Assembly: GCF_001428385.1 (NCBI RefSeq)
Contig: NZ_LMSK01000001.1
Location: 910,290 to 974,289, forward strand
Direction: 5' to 3'
DNA length: 64,000 nt
From: Rhodanobacter sp. Soil772
GTDB taxonomy: Bacteria; Pseudomonadota; Gammaproteobacteria; Xanthomonadales; Rhodanobacteraceae
Positions 1-11,374 of this stretch are shown in pieces. Below the pieces are notes generated by a model. That model did not search any database and was not told the DNA's origin. It worked only from the letters and a program-made list of their open reading frames with translations. The position numbers and the translations under genes are program-made. Each line of letters starts with the position of its first letter. Position 1 is the stretch's first letter.

Positions 1-324
1 CGACAGCACCATCGTGCTGCTGAACGGCACCACGGCCCACACCGCCAGCGCGGGGATCAACGCGATCATCGGCGCCATGTAGTACAGGAAGCGGTTCGCC
101 TTGGTCGGCAGGATCACTTCCTTGATCAGCAGCTTGGTCACATCGGCGAAGGCCTGCAGCAGGCCGAACGGACCGATCTTGTTCGGCCCCATGCGCACGT
201 GCATCCAGCCGAGCACCTTGCGCTCCCAGTACACGAACATCGCCACGGCCAGTACCAGCGGCAACACGATCGCCAGGATGTAAAGGACCGGCACGACGAG
301 CTGATGGATGAGTTGATCAAGCAT
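1..324 (-). CDS. nuoH: NADH-quinone oxidoreductase subunit H, N-terminal part
   Basis: Membrane subunit of complex I at the junction between the quinone site and the proton-pumping arm. Only the first 108 codons are in the window; the gene runs off the left edge. The translation opens [12 protein letters not shown], has a first membrane segment at about residues 8-30, and carries the family motif [16 protein letters not shown] just after it. The ATG at 324 lies five bases after the nuoG stop, so the two genes are cotranscribed. Identity is secure from the motif and the operon order. Confidence 0.95.
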   Translation of the reverse strand, partial: MLDQLIHQLVVPVLYILAIVLPLVLAVAMFVYWERKVLGWMHVRMGPNKIGPFGLLQAFADVTKLLIKEVILPTKANRFLYYMAPMIALIPALAVWAVVPFSSTMVLS

Positions 325-329
325 CTGCT

Positions 330-2654
330 TTAAGCCTTGCTCAGGGTGATGGACGCGCCATACGGCGGCAGCGTGGCGGTGAGGTCCTGCGCGGCCTCGA
401 TCCATGCCGTGCCATCCGGCACGGCCGCATCGATCACCAGCGGCAGCAACACGTCCGCAACGCGCACCTGACCACCGCTGGAAAGGTCGAGCCGTTGTGC
501 CTCATCCGCATTCAGACGTACCGCCGGGGCGCGATTGAGCGGATGCGCATTCAGTGCCGTCGCGCGACGCAGCACCGCGTCGGTGCGATAGATCGGCCAG
601 GTGGCCAGGCGGGTCAGGCCGGTGACGGCCGCACGTGCGGCCAGGCCGCTGCGCGGCGCCGCCGTACGCTCGACGATGCCGTCGCGCAAACCGGCGAGAT
701 CGTCGAACTCGAAACCGGCCAGTTGCAGGGCACCGCCCAGCGCGCGCAATACCTTCCAGCCCGGTCGCGCCTGACCGGGCGCCTTCGCGCCGGCCGCCAC
801 GCCCTGGGCCAGTCCATCGACGTTGACCAAGGTCGCATCGATCTCCGGCAGCAGCGCGATCGGCAGGATCACGTCGGCCACCTCGCGCAGCGCGGCGCTG
901 GCGTAGGCGCTGAACGCCACCACCTGGTCTGCGCCACGCAGCGCCTTCAAGGCCGCACCGCCATCGGCGAAATCGTGCGGCGGTTCGACGCCGTACAGCA
1001 CGTAGCTCTTGCGCGGCTGCGCCAGCATCGCCTGCGCATCCAGCCCGCCGTTGCCCGGCACCACGCCGAGTCGCGCCAGGCCAACGCCATTCGCGCCGAC
1101 CGGCAGTTCGTCGTAACCGGCACCGGTGGCGTCGGCGATGAAACGGGTGATCGCGCGCAGCCAGGACGCCTGCGGATGAGTCACCGCGGCTTCGCCGAGA
1201 ATCACCACCGCCTTGCCCGACTTCAGCGCGGCGATCGCGTCGCTGTCGCCCTGGTCGCTCTGCGCCGCAGCGATCGCGTCGGCCAGTGCAGCCGGTGCGG
1301 TCACGCCTGCGGTCACGGCGGCCCTGGCCAGCGCCAGCAGCGCATCGACCAGTGCCTGCGGTGCCACGATCGCCTCACCGGCCAGCTTGTAGTTGAAATC
1401 GAAATGCGCCGGATTGACCGCGTAGACCTTGGCGCCCTTCTTGGTCGCCTGGTGCACGCGATGGTTCAGCAGCGGCATTTCGTGGCGCAGATCGGAGCCG
1501 ACCAGCAAGGCGGCCCGGATCTGCTCGACTTCCGCCACCGGCAGCGTGAACGGCTGGGCCACGGCGTTGTCGGCGAAGTCGAGCTGGCGCAGGCGATGGT
1601 CGACGTGCGCGCTGCCCAGGCCGCGGGCCAGCCGCACCAGCAGGTCGCCCTCCTCGTTCGAGGTGGCCGGGTGCACCAGGATGCCCAGGTCGCTGCCCGG
1701 CACCTTCTTCAACGCCTCACCGGCAAACTGCAAGGCATCTTCCCAGGTGGTCGTCTGCCACTGGCCGTTGCGCTTCACTTCCGGCGCACCGATGCGATCG
1801 GCGGCGTACATGCCCTGGTGGCTGTAGCGGTCACGGTCGGACAGCCAGCATTCGTTGATCGCGTCGTTGTCGCGCGGCACCGTGCGCAGCACTTCGCCAC
1901 GGCGCGTATGCAACCACAGGTTGGAACCGAGCGCGTCGTGATAGCCAATCGAGGGCTTGGCGATCAGTTCCCACGCGCGTGCCTTGAACTGGAACGGCTT
2001 GTTGGTCAGCGCGCCGACCGGGCAGACATCAATGATGTTGCCGGACAGTTCGGTCTCCACCGTCTTGCCGATATACGTGCCGATCTGCAGGTTCTCGCCG
2101 CGGTTCATGCCACCCAGTTCGTAGGTGCCGGCGATCTCGCTGGTGAAGCGGATGCAGCGCGTGCACTGGATGCAGCGGGTCATCTCGGTGGCGACCAGCG
2201 GCCCGATATTCTCGTCGGCCACGGTGCGCTTGCGCTCGGTGAAACGCGAGACGCTGCGGCCATAGCCCAGCGCCACGTCCTGCAGCTCGCATTCGCCGCC
2301 CTGGTCGCAGATCGGGCAGTCCAGCGGATGGTTGATCAGTAGGAACTCCATCACGTCTTTCTGGAACTTCAGCGCCTTGTCCGAGCGCGTCATCACCTTC
2401 ATGCCCTCCGCTACTGGAGTAGCACACGCCGGCTGCGGCTTGGGCATCAGCCTGCCGCCCATCTCCACGTCGACCAGGCACATGCGGCAGTTCGCGGCGA
2501 TCGGCAGCTTGCGGTGGTAGCAGAAACGCGGGATCGACACACCGATCGCGTCGGCCGCCTCGATGATCATCGCGCCCTTGCGGATCTGCGTCGGCTTGCC
2601 GTCGACTTCGATGTTGACCAGGTCGGGCGCGGTGCTGGTTGGCTGCGTACTCAT
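330..2654 (-). CDS. nuoG: NADH-quinone oxidoreductase subunit G
   Basis: Large iron-sulfur subunit of the peripheral arm of complex I (774 aa). It passes electrons from NuoF/NuoE towards NuoI and NuoB. Visible ligands: Cys45, 56, 59 and 77 of the N-terminal [2Fe-2S] domain; the His109/Cys113/Cys116/Cys122 [4Fe-4S] site; and Cys161/164/167 with Cys211 (CPVGAL) for the next [4Fe-4S] cluster. A long molybdopterin-oxidoreductase-like region follows. It lies downstream of nuoF, separated by a 127-base gap that holds a repeat, which is unusual in this otherwise tightly packed operon. Confidence 0.97.
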   Translation of the reverse strand: MSTQPTSTAPDLVNIEVDGKPTQIRKGAMIIEAADAIGVSIPRFCYHRKLPIAANCRMCLVDVEMGGRLMPKPQPACATPVAEGMKVMTRSDKALKFQKDVMEFLLINHPLDCPICDQGGECELQDVALGYGRSVSRFTERKRTVADENIGPLVATEMTRCIQCTRCIRFTSEIAGTYELGGMNRGENLQIGTYIGKTVETELSGNIIDVCPVGALTNKPFQFKARAWELIAKPSIGYHDALGSNLWLHTRRGEVLRTVPRDNDAINECWLSDRDRYSHQGMYAADRIGAPEVKRNGQWQTTTWEDALQFAGEALKKVPGSDLGILVHPATSNEEGDLLVRLARGLGSAHVDHRLRQLDFADNAVAQPFTLPVAEVEQIRAALLVGSDLRHEMPLLNHRVHQATKKGAKVYAVNPAHFDFNYKLAGEAIVAPQALVDALLALARAAVTAGVTAPAALADAIAAAQSDQGDSDAIAALKSGKAVVILGEAAVTHPQASWLRAITRFIADATGAGYDELPVGANGVGLARLGVVPGNGGLDAQAMLAQPRKSYVLYGVEPPHDFADGGAALKALRGADQVVAFSAYASAALREVADVILPIALLPEIDATLVNVDGLAQGVAAGAKAPGQARPGWKVLRALGGALQLAGFEFDDLAGLRDGIVERTAAPRSGLAARAAVTGLTRLATWPIYRTDAVLRRATALNAHPLNRAPAVRLNADEAQRLDLSSGGQVRVADVLLPLVIDAAVPDGTAWIEAAQDLTATLPPYGASITLSKA

Positions 2655-2675
2655 GCAGCAACTCCTTCGAAAACC

Positions 2676-2765
2676 GGGAATGGGGAATGGAGAATGGAGA
2701 ATGGGAGAAGCGAGCGTGCTTCGGTTTGCGATTCCCGACTCCCGATTCCCGATTCCCGATTCGCG
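2676..2765. repeat. Interspersed GGGAATG/GATTCCC repeat, inverted arms
   Basis: On the plus strand, 2676-2706 has about four degenerate 7-base units of the GGGAATG type, and 2730-2765 has about five units of the complementary GATTCCC type. About 23 unrelated bases separate them. The arms can pair into an imperfect hairpin within the nuoF-nuoG gap. A similar element lies at 29645-29743. Such short-unit intergenic repeats are, to my knowledge, common in Xanthomonadaceae-type genomes. No coding sequence is seen here. Confidence 0.8.
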
Positions 2766-2781
2766 CGTACGAGCATCTCGT

Positions 2782-4091
<1,310 letters not shown>

Positions 4092-4092
<1 letters not shown>

Positions 4093-4661
4093 CAGTGGTT
4101 CTCCCCATCATGGCCGTGCGCGGCGGGACCATCGAGGGTCAGGCCATCGAGGATCGCGTCGAGTTTCTCGATGGTGAGGTGCTCGTGGTAATGCCCGTTC
4201 ACCGTCGCCGCCGGCGCGTACACGCAAGCCGCAATGCACTCTTCTTCCTGCTTCAGGTAGACGCGGCCATCCGGCGTGCTCTCGCCCACCTTGATGCCCA
4301 GCTTCTTCTCGCAATGGCGCACCAGGCCCTCGGCGCCGTTGAGCCAGCACGAGATGTTGGTGCAAATCGCCACGTTGTTGCGGCCGACCGGCTTGGTCTC
4401 CAGCATCGAGTAGAAGCTGGCCACCTCGTACGCCCAGATCGAGGGCACGTCGAGGTATTTCGCGACGGCGGTGATCAGTTCGTCGGTGAGGAAGCCCTGG
4501 TTCTGCTCCTGCGCGCCAAACAGCGCCTGGATCAACGCCGAACGCTTGCGATCCGGCGGGAATTTGGCCACCCATGCATCGATGTGATGGCGGGTGCGCT
4601 CGGTGAGTACGGCGAGGGGGTCGACGTTCCTGACCTGCTCGAAATGTCCGGTGGCTTTCAT
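4092..4661 (-). CDS. nuoE: NADH-quinone oxidoreductase subunit E
   Basis: Small [2Fe-2S] (N1a) subunit paired with NuoF in the NADH dehydrogenase module (189 aa). The thioredoxin-fold domain shows the expected ligand pairs, CTNISC near residue 98 and CIAAC near residue 141. The C-terminus is His-rich (HGHDGENH), which may be lineage variation. It starts about 20 bases after the nuoD stop. Confidence 0.96.
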
Positions 4662-4682
4662 GCGTTTCTCCGTCGTGCCGGC

Positions 4683-5936
4683 TCAGCGATCCACTTCGCC
4701 GAACACGAGGTCATAGGTACCGATCATGGCCACCACGTCGGCGAGCATGTGGCCGCGCACGATGGTGTCCATGGATGACAGGTGGGCAAAGCCCGGGGCG
4801 CGCAGGTGCACGCGGAACGGCTTGTTGGCACCGTCGGAAACCAGGTAGCAGCCGAACTCGCCCTTCGGCGCCTCGACCGCGCAGTAGGTTTCGCCGGCCG
4901 GCACGCAGTAGCCTTCGGTGAACAGCTTGAAGTGGTGGATGAGCGCTTCCATGCTCTCCTTCATCTCGACCCGCGACGGCGGCGCCACCTTGAAGTTCTG
5001 CACCATCACCGGGCCGGGGTTGGCGCGCAGCCATTCCACGCATTGCCGGATGATGCGGTTCGACTGGCGCATCTCTTCCACGCGCACCAGGTAACGGTCG
5101 TAGCAATCGCCGTTGACGCCGACCGGGATGTCGAAATCCATCTCGGCGTACTTCGCGTACGGCTGCTTCTTGCGCAGATCCCACTCGACGCCCGAGCCGC
5201 GCAGCATCGCGCCGGTCATGCCCCACTGCTGGGCCAGCTCCGGGCTGACCACGCCGATGCCGACGGTGCGCTGCTTCCAGATGCGGTTGGTGGTGAGCAG
5301 TTCCTCGTACTCGTCCACCTTCGAGGGGAAGTCGGCGGTGAATGCGTCGAGGAAGTCGAGCATCGAGCCTTCGCGCCAGCTGTTGATGCGCTTCAGGTCG
5401 GCGCCCTTGTGCCACGGCGACTCGCGGTACTTCGACATCTGCTCGGGCAGGTCGCGATAAACGCCGCCCGGACGGTAGTACGTGGCGTGCATGCGCGCGC
5501 CCGACACCGCCTCGTAGACGTCCATCAGTTCCTCGCGCTCGCGAAACGCATACAGGATCACCGCCATCGCGCCGAGGTCGAGCGCGTTCGAGCCGATCCA
5601 CATCAGGTGGTTCAGGATGCGGGTGATCTCGTCGAACATGGTGCGGATGTACTGCGCCCGCTCCGGCGCCTCGATGCCCAGCAGGGTCTCGATCGCGCGC
5701 ACGTAGGCGTGCTCGTTGCACATCATCGACACGTAGTCGAGCCGGTCCATGTAGCCGATCGACTGGTTGAACGGCTTGGACTCGGCCAGCTTCTCGGTGC
5801 CGCGATGCAGCAGGCCCACGTGCGGATCGACGCGGACGATGGTCTCGCCGTCCATCTCCATGATCAGGCGCAGCACGCCGTGCGCGGCCGGATGCTGCGG
5901 GCCGAAGTTCATCGTGTAGTTGCGGATTTCCTGCAT
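4683..5936 (-). CDS. nuoD: NADH-quinone oxidoreductase subunit D
   Basis: The 49-kDa-type subunit that forms the quinone-binding pocket with NuoB (417 aa, a standard length). I chose the ATG at 5936 because the translation [20 protein letters not shown] matches the conserved NuoD opening; the frame stays open further upstream only through the antisense of nuoC. It begins two bases after the nuoC stop. The conserved [10 protein letters not shown] segment follows near residue 40. Confidence 0.97.
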   Translation of the reverse strand: MQEIRNYTMNFGPQHPAAHGVLRLIMEMDGETIVRVDPHVGLLHRGTEKLAESKPFNQSIGYMDRLDYVSMMCNEHAYVRAIETLLGIEAPERAQYIRTMFDEITRILNHLMWIGSNALDLGAMAVILYAFREREELMDVYEAVSGARMHATYYRPGGVYRDLPEQMSKYRESPWHKGADLKRINSWREGSMLDFLDAFTADFPSKVDEYEELLTTNRIWKQRTVGIGVVSPELAQQWGMTGAMLRGSGVEWDLRKKQPYAKYAEMDFDIPVGVNGDCYDRYLVRVEEMRQSNRIIRQCVEWLRANPGPVMVQNFKVAPPSRVEMKESMEALIHHFKLFTEGYCVPAGETYCAVEAPKGEFGCYLVSDGANKPFRVHLRAPGFAHLSSMDTIVRGHMLADVVAMIGTYDLVFGEVDR

Positions 5937-5938
5937 GC

Positions 5939-6673
5939 TCAATTCTCCCGCCAGTGGTCGGCGGCTTCGGCCTTGGCCTGCATCAGGTCGGCATCGTCGC
6001 GGATGGTGCGCGGCACCAGCACGCGCGGCTCGATCGACACCGGCTCGTAGATCACCCGCTTCTGCTCGGGGTCGTAGCGCACTTCGACGTTGCCGATCAG
6101 CGGGAAGTCCTTGCGGAACGGATGGCCGACGAAACCGTAGTCGGTGAGGATGCGGCGCAGGTCGGGGTGGCCATCGAAAATGATGCCGTAGAGGTCGAAC
6201 GTCTCGCGCTCGAACCAGTTCACGCCCGGCCACACCAGGGTCAGCGACGGTACCACCGGCAGGCTGTCGTCGGCGCAGAACACGCGCAGGCGCAGGCGGC
6301 GGTTGTGTTCGATCGAGAGCAGCTGGATCACCGCGGCGAACCGGCGCGGCTGGTTCTCGCCGTCGCCGCGCGGGCGTCCGGCCCAGTCGAAGCGCCCTTG
6401 CGCCTGGCCTTCCACGCCGCGCGAGAAACCGGTGCCGGAGACGGTTTCGGTATCCCACTCGGTCTGGCCGTAGCCGAGGTAATCGACGCCGCACAGGTCG
6501 ATCAGCTCGCTGAAACGGAACGCCGGTTCGTCGCGCAGCGCCGTGGCCACGGCGATCAGATCGGCGGCGGCCAGTTCGGCGACGGTCTCGTTGCGTACCG
6601 TGGTGATGGTCAGCGTATCGCCGAATCGCGCAGCGAGCTGCCCGGCCAGCGAGGTCTTTTGCGTGTCAGTCAT
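5939..6673 (-). CDS. nuoC: NADH-quinone oxidoreductase subunit C
   Basis: The 30-kDa-type scaffold subunit of the peripheral arm (244 aa). The C-terminal signature [20 protein letters not shown] and the [13 protein letters not shown] stretch are present. A Gly/Arg-rich insertion of about 40 residues (centred on residue 75) lengthens it relative to minimal homologues; such an insertion would be expected at a surface loop. It lies between nuoB and nuoD in the normal order. Confidence 0.96.
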   Translation of the reverse strand: MTDTQKTSLAGQLAARFGDTLTITTVRNETVAELAAADLIAVATALRDEPAFRFSELIDLCGVDYLGYGQTEWDTETVSGTGFSRGVEGQAQGRFDWAGRPRGDGENQPRRFAAVIQLLSIEHNRRLRLRVFCADDSLPVVPSLTLVWPGVNWFERETFDLYGIIFDGHPDLRRILTDYGFVGHPFRKDFPLIGNVEVRYDPEQKRVIYEPVSIEPRVLVPRTIRDDADLMQAKAEAADHWREN

Positions 6674-6697
6674 GACTGCGCCTTCAGAGTGTGCCGC

Positions 6698-7245
<548 letters not shown>

Positions 7246-7255
<10 letters not shown>

Positions 7256-7602
7256 TCGAGTGCTCCCTTCTTCCACACGTAGGCAAAACCGACCACCAAC
7301 AGCAACAGGAACAGCCCCATTTCGATCAGCGCGATCATGCCGATCTGCTGGAACACCACGGCCCACGGAAACAGGAAGGCGATTTCCAGATCGAAGATGA
7401 TGAACAGGATGGCGAGCAGGTAGTAGCGCACGTCGAAGCGCATGCGGGCGTCTTCAAACGCCTCGAAGCCGCACTCGTAGGGCGAGAGTTTGTCGGCCTC
7501 GGGGCGGCGCGGTCCGGCCAGCAGGCCGATGACCAGCAGCACCAGGCCAAGACCGGCGGCGACGCCGATGAACAACAGGACAGGCCAGTATTCGGCAAGC
7601 AC
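7246..7602 (-). CDS. nuoA: NADH-quinone oxidoreductase subunit A
   Basis: Small membrane subunit of complex I with three predicted membrane helices (118 aa). It is the first gene of the nuo operon. The start is a GTG at 7602, supported by a strong GGAGG at about 7613-7618 and by the family-like opening (M)[10 protein letters not shown]. The conserved [10 protein letters not shown] segment is present near residue 40. Confidence 0.95.
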
Positions 7603-7755
7603 GATGCAACTTACCTCCGCACCCGAGGGCGCATCAGTGACCGTGGGGGTCTGAATTCAGCCATTCACGGTCCGACGATTTCGATTCGGCAGGCCGGCAC
7701 GGCCATGGGCTGCACAGCCCCGCCCGCAGGCGTGGCAGCCGCGCGCGTCCGACAT

Positions 7756-7776
7756 TTCGCGAGATGAATTCGCGAA
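7756..7776. promoter_or_regulatory. Inverted repeat in the nuo leader
   Basis: Perfect 7-base arms, TTCGCGA and TCGCGAA, separated by 7 bases. It begins about eight bases downstream of the candidate -10 box and so would span roughly +1 to +22 of the nuo transcript. It could be an operator for an unknown dimeric regulator or an RNA hairpin. Function is inferred only from symmetry and position. Confidence 0.35.
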
Positions 7777-7783
7777 TCTCCTC

Positions 7784-7811
7784 ATTGTATCAGTGCGCGG
7801 GGGTACAACAA
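7784..7811 (-). promoter_or_regulatory. Candidate sigma-70 promoter of the nuo operon
   Basis: On the minus strand a TTGTTG -35 box (7806-7811) is followed after 16 bases by a TACAAT -10 box (7784-7789). It lies in the 256-base gap between pilZ and nuoA and would give a leader of about 170 bases. It is the best-scoring promoter I see by eye in this gap. No other gene is visible in 7620-7875. Confidence 0.55.
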
Positions 7812-7875
7812 GCCTTGACGACCGACCGCGTGCGGATTAACGCCGCAATTTCGTGATGCCTGCGCGATACGCGCA

Positions 7876-8229
7876 TCACATCGTGTGGGTAGGGCGCTCG
7901 GAGTTCAGCGTGCCGGCCAGGATGTTCTCGATCCGGCTGCGGGCGGCTTCGGCATCGCCCGACTCGTTGAAGTGGATGCCGATGCCGGCGGTGCGGTTGC
8001 CTTGCGCGCCAACCGGGCTGATCCAGACCACCTTGCCGACCACCGACAGGCGCTCGGTTTCCTCGGCGAGGGTCACCAGCAGCACCACCTCGTCGCCCAG
8101 CGAATAGGACTGCGCCGTCGCCGCGAACAGGCCACCATGTTTGAGGAACGGCATGTAGGCGTTGTACAGCGAGGCCGCATCCTTGATTTTCAACGAAATG
8201 ATGCCCTGACGGGCGTTCACGGGTTTCAT
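7876..8229 (-). CDS. pilZ: Type IV pilus assembly protein PilZ
   Basis: PilZ-domain protein of 117 aa, the same size as the Xanthomonas type IV pilus PilZ. The ends NARQGIISL and ERPTHTM and the core GDEVVLLVTL and GKVVWISPVGAQGNRTAGIG are family-like. The canonical c-di-GMP-binding motifs (RxxxR and D/NxSxxG) are not seen, as in pilus PilZ proteins that act by binding the FimX EAL domain and the PilB ATPase (established for Xanthomonas). CAGGAG precedes the ATG. It lies downstream of a GGDEF/EAL gene. Confidence 0.93.
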   Translation of the reverse strand: MKPVNARQGIISLKIKDAASLYNAYMPFLKHGGLFAATAQSYSLGDEVVLLVTLAEETERLSVVGKVVWISPVGAQGNRTAGIGIHFNESGDAEAARSRIENILAGTLNSERPTHTM

Positions 8230-8347
8230 GCTGGGCTCCTGCCGGGCGTGCGAACCGCCCGAGCGATGACCTGGATCTTAGATGTTGTGATCCGCCCGCA
8301 CCACCGTTGTGGCGCCCGCCTTGCCGCAGCCATGACGCGCAACACTT

Positions 8348-11224
8348 TCAGACTCCGTCCGTCTGGCTGGCCAGCAGTGACTGGCGCTCGTTGACGAGAC
8401 TGCCCCACGACGCCGGCGGCACCCAGCCGGCGACCCACTCCGGCACCGCCGCGGCTGGCATCGGCCGGGAGATCGAGAACCCCTGCAACTGGTGGCATCC
8501 CAGCGAAGCCAGCAGGTCGCCCTGCTCCGCCGTCTCGACGCCTTCGGCGATCACCGTCTTGGCCAGCATGCGCGCGGTGGTGATCACTCCCGCCGCGATC
8601 GCCACGTTGCGCTCGTCGCTGAGGATGTCGTGCACGAAACTCTGGTCGAGCTTGATGTGCTCGATGTCGAGTTTCTGGATGTGGCTCAGCGACGCGCTGC
8701 CGGTGCCGAAATCGTCCAGGCCCACGCGAATGCCGCGCCGGCGGCATTCCTCGATGACGACCTTGGCGCGGGCGTGATCCATCGACGGGCCGGTTTCGGT
8801 CACCTCGATGCCGAAACCCACGTCCATCACGTCCGGGTAGTTGTCGAGCACCGCGTCGATGTCGATGAAGAACGCCGGATGCAGCAGATGGCGGGTGCTG
8901 ATGTTGATCGAGACCGGGACCGAGATGCCCGAGCGCATCCACGACTGGCAGCAGCGCAGCGCCTCGTCCAGCACGTAGCGGCCGATCGGCCGGGCCAGTT
9001 GCGGGTCGTCCAGTACATGCATGAACTTCGCGGGCTCGATCAGCTCATCGGTGTCGCTCAGGCGCAGCAGCGCCTCCATCCCGGCCACGCCGTGCAGGCC
9101 CGGCAAACCGTCGATGTACACGATCGGCTGGAACAGCAGTTGCAGGCGCGACTGCAGCAGCGCCTGCGCGATCCGCTCGCGCATCGCCTGCAGCCGCACC
9201 TGCTCCAGTTCCATCGCCGGCTCGTACAGCAAGCCGCGATCCTTGCCCTCTTCCTTCGCCGCGTACATCGCCAGGTCGGCGTGCCGCACCAGGCCTTCCG
9301 CATCGGATTCGTCCAGCGGGTACAGGGTCCAGCCTACGCTGGCGGACAGGTACAACTGCTCGCCCATCAGGTTGAGCGGCGCCCGCAGCGCCTGCAGGAT
9401 GCAGCGGCTGATCACGTCCAGCTGCTCGCGGCTGTCCAGCCCGGAGATCACCAGCGCAAACTCGTCGCCGCCGAAACGGGCCAGCACGTCGGCCTCGCGC
9501 AACATGCCCAGGATCCGTGCCGAGGCTTCGGCCAGTACGTGGTCGCCGCCGCCATGGCCGATCGTGTCGTTCACGCTCTTGAAGCGGTCGAGGTCGAGCA
9601 CGCCCACCGCCAGCAGGGTGCCCTGCTTCGTGGCCCGCGTGCGCGCCTGCTCCAGCAACTCGAACAGCAGCCGCCGGTTCGGCAGGCCGGTGACCACGTC
9701 GTAGAAGGCCAGCCGCTCGACCCGCGCCTCGTGCATCTTCTGCTCGGTGATGTCGCGCTGGTGCCACAGCCGCCCCTGCGCTACGCCATCGATCCGGATC
9801 GGAGTGAAATCGCGCAGGAAGGTGCGCCCGCCCTTGATCGCCACCTCGTCGCCCTTGACCGGCGCGTCGGCGGCCATGATCTCCTGAATCCTGCGCCATT
9901 CGCGTTCGGGGTCCCGGTAAACCGGTTGCAGACGCGCATAGAGCGCTTCCATCGGCTGCCCTTCCAGTTCCGCCGGCGTCTCGGACAGGCCGAACAGCGT
10001 GCAGAACGCCTCGTTGGCGAAGCTCACCCGATGCTCTTCGGACATCACCAGGATGCCCGCGTACTGCTTGGACAGGATGGTGTGAAAATGCTGCAGGTTG
10101 AAGCGCAGCTCCTGCTCCGCCGCCAGACGGGCCGCCTGTGCGCACTGCATCTGGATACCCAGGCCCAGCTCGACCGCCATTTCCGCAAAGACCTGGACTT
10201 CGATCGCACTGAACGCGTCGACCTCATCCGCGCCGATGACGAAGCAGCCCACGATCGCCCCGTCCGTCCGCAACGGCAGCGCCAGCAGCGCACGCACACC
10301 GGACATGCCGGCGCCGGGCGTCCAATCCAGGTGATGCGCCCCCGCCGGATGGCTGACCTGCGCCTGGCCGCTCGACAGCGCATGCGTCACGGCGTCTCCG
10401 GCATGCGCGCCGTCGCCCGGGGCGAAACGGAAATTCGCCGCGATGCCGTCGGCCAGTCCCTCCTGCGCCCGCACCCGCAAACTTGCCGGGTCATCTTCAT
10501 CGAGCAAGCCGATCCAGGCGACGCGGTAGCCGCCGATGCATCGCGCCACGCGACAGGCCCCGGCCAGCAGCGCCTGCTCGTCCGCGCTGTGGGTGACCAG
10601 CTTGATCATCTCGCTGAGCAAGCGCAGCGCGCGACGCTGGCGCGCCTCGTCCTGCACGGACTGCAGCAGCCGCGTGCGCTGTTCATGCGCTTCCAGCCCC
10701 AGCCCGATGCTCGCCGCCGCCTGTTGCAGCAGCTCGATCATCCGCGCCGTGAAAAAGCCAGCCCGGGAAGCGCGTATCACCAGCGCCGCGCATACCTCGC
10801 CGAACTTCAGCACCGGTACGGCGACCACGGCGTGCACGTCATGCCGCACATAGGCCGGCCGGAACATCTCCAGGCCTTCGGCATGGCGGACATCGGCCTC
10901 CAGTTGCGGCTCGCCCTGCCAGAACGCCGGCCGCGCCAGCGAGAACGGAATGCGCTCGGGGTAGATGTCGGCCATCTCGGGCGCCACCTGCGCGGGCGCG
11001 ATCCGCCGCAGCCACCCGCTGCTTCGATCCAGCTCCCCCACCATCACCAGCCGCGCACCGATCCGCCGCTCGAGCACCTCGATCACCGCCTCGTACAGCA
11101 CCGGCGGCTCCAGCGAGCGCACCAGCAGCTGGCCGATCTCGGACAACGCGGCATAGAAACTCTCGCTGGACGCCGCCGTCGCCCCTGTATCGACCTGCAT
11201 CGAATTCGGATCCGGTGTATGCAT
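8348..11224 (-). CDS. GAF-GAF-PAS-GGDEF-EAL cyclic-di-GMP protein
   Basis: Predicted cytoplasmic c-di-GMP turnover or sensor protein (958 aa, no membrane segment seen). Order: GAF near 25-190, GAF near 215-355, PAS near 380-495, GGDEF near 505-665, EAL near 685-930. The GGDEF site is intact (RFGGDEF near 585), with an RxxD inhibitory site (READ) just upstream. The EAL domain keeps EALLR (near 716), SINIS, EVTET, LDDFGTGSASL, KLDQSF, AEGVET and QGF, so phosphodiesterase activity is plausible. It sits between a LmbE-like gene and pilZ. It could be a bifunctional enzyme or a FimX-like partner of PilZ. Confidence 0.93.
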   Translation of the reverse strand: MHTPDPNSMQVDTGATAASSESFYAALSEIGQLLVRSLEPPVLYEAVIEVLERRIGARLVMVGELDRSSGWLRRIAPAQVAPEMADIYPERIPFSLARPAFWQGEPQLEADVRHAEGLEMFRPAYVRHDVHAVVAVPVLKFGEVCAALVIRASRAGFFTARMIELLQQAAASIGLGLEAHEQRTRLLQSVQDEARQRRALRLLSEMIKLVTHSADEQALLAGACRVARCIGGYRVAWIGLLDEDDPASLRVRAQEGLADGIAANFRFAPGDGAHAGDAVTHALSSGQAQVSHPAGAHHLDWTPGAGMSGVRALLALPLRTDGAIVGCFVIGADEVDAFSAIEVQVFAEMAVELGLGIQMQCAQAARLAAEQELRFNLQHFHTILSKQYAGILVMSEEHRVSFANEAFCTLFGLSETPAELEGQPMEALYARLQPVYRDPEREWRRIQEIMAADAPVKGDEVAIKGGRTFLRDFTPIRIDGVAQGRLWHQRDITEQKMHEARVERLAFYDVVTGLPNRRLLFELLEQARTRATKQGTLLAVGVLDLDRFKSVNDTIGHGGGDHVLAEASARILGMLREADVLARFGGDEFALVISGLDSREQLDVISRCILQALRAPLNLMGEQLYLSASVGWTLYPLDESDAEGLVRHADLAMYAAKEEGKDRGLLYEPAMELEQVRLQAMRERIAQALLQSRLQLLFQPIVYIDGLPGLHGVAGMEALLRLSDTDELIEPAKFMHVLDDPQLARPIGRYVLDEALRCCQSWMRSGISVPVSINISTRHLLHPAFFIDIDAVLDNYPDVMDVGFGIEVTETGPSMDHARAKVVIEECRRRGIRVGLDDFGTGSASLSHIQKLDIEHIKLDQSFVHDILSDERNVAIAAGVITTARMLAKTVIAEGVETAEQGDLLASLGCHQLQGFSISRPMPAAAVPEWVAGWVPPASWGSLVNERQSLLASQTDGV

Positions 11225-11374
11225 TCGCTTGGGTCAGCCAGATGAGCGGATTCAGCCGCTACTGCCTTGCTTCAGACGAGCCTTGGATCGGCTGGTGCCG
11301 GCCGTATCGCGCACGGCAAGCCGCGACGACGGGCCGTGTCGCAGCCATCTCCCCCTGGCGCGAAGCTAGTCCGG

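Noticed and set aside
495..2342. Plus-strand open frame of about 600 codons opposite nuoG
   Set aside because: NuoG is certain on the other strand from its cluster ligands; the opposite translation has no family features.
2676..2765. CRISPR array
   Set aside because: The units are 7 bases long, directly adjacent and degenerate, with no spacers and no cas genes in the window.
7853..7879. Terminator at the end of pilZ
   Set aside because: An inverted GTGATGC/GCATCAC pair overlaps the pilZ stop, but there is no T-run on the pilZ strand.
8492..11245. Open frame of about 900 codons on the plus strand opposite the GGDEF/EAL gene
   Set aside because: It is antisense to a gene with clear domains; its translation is rich in Arg, Gln and His without any domain pattern, as expected from GC-rich third positions.
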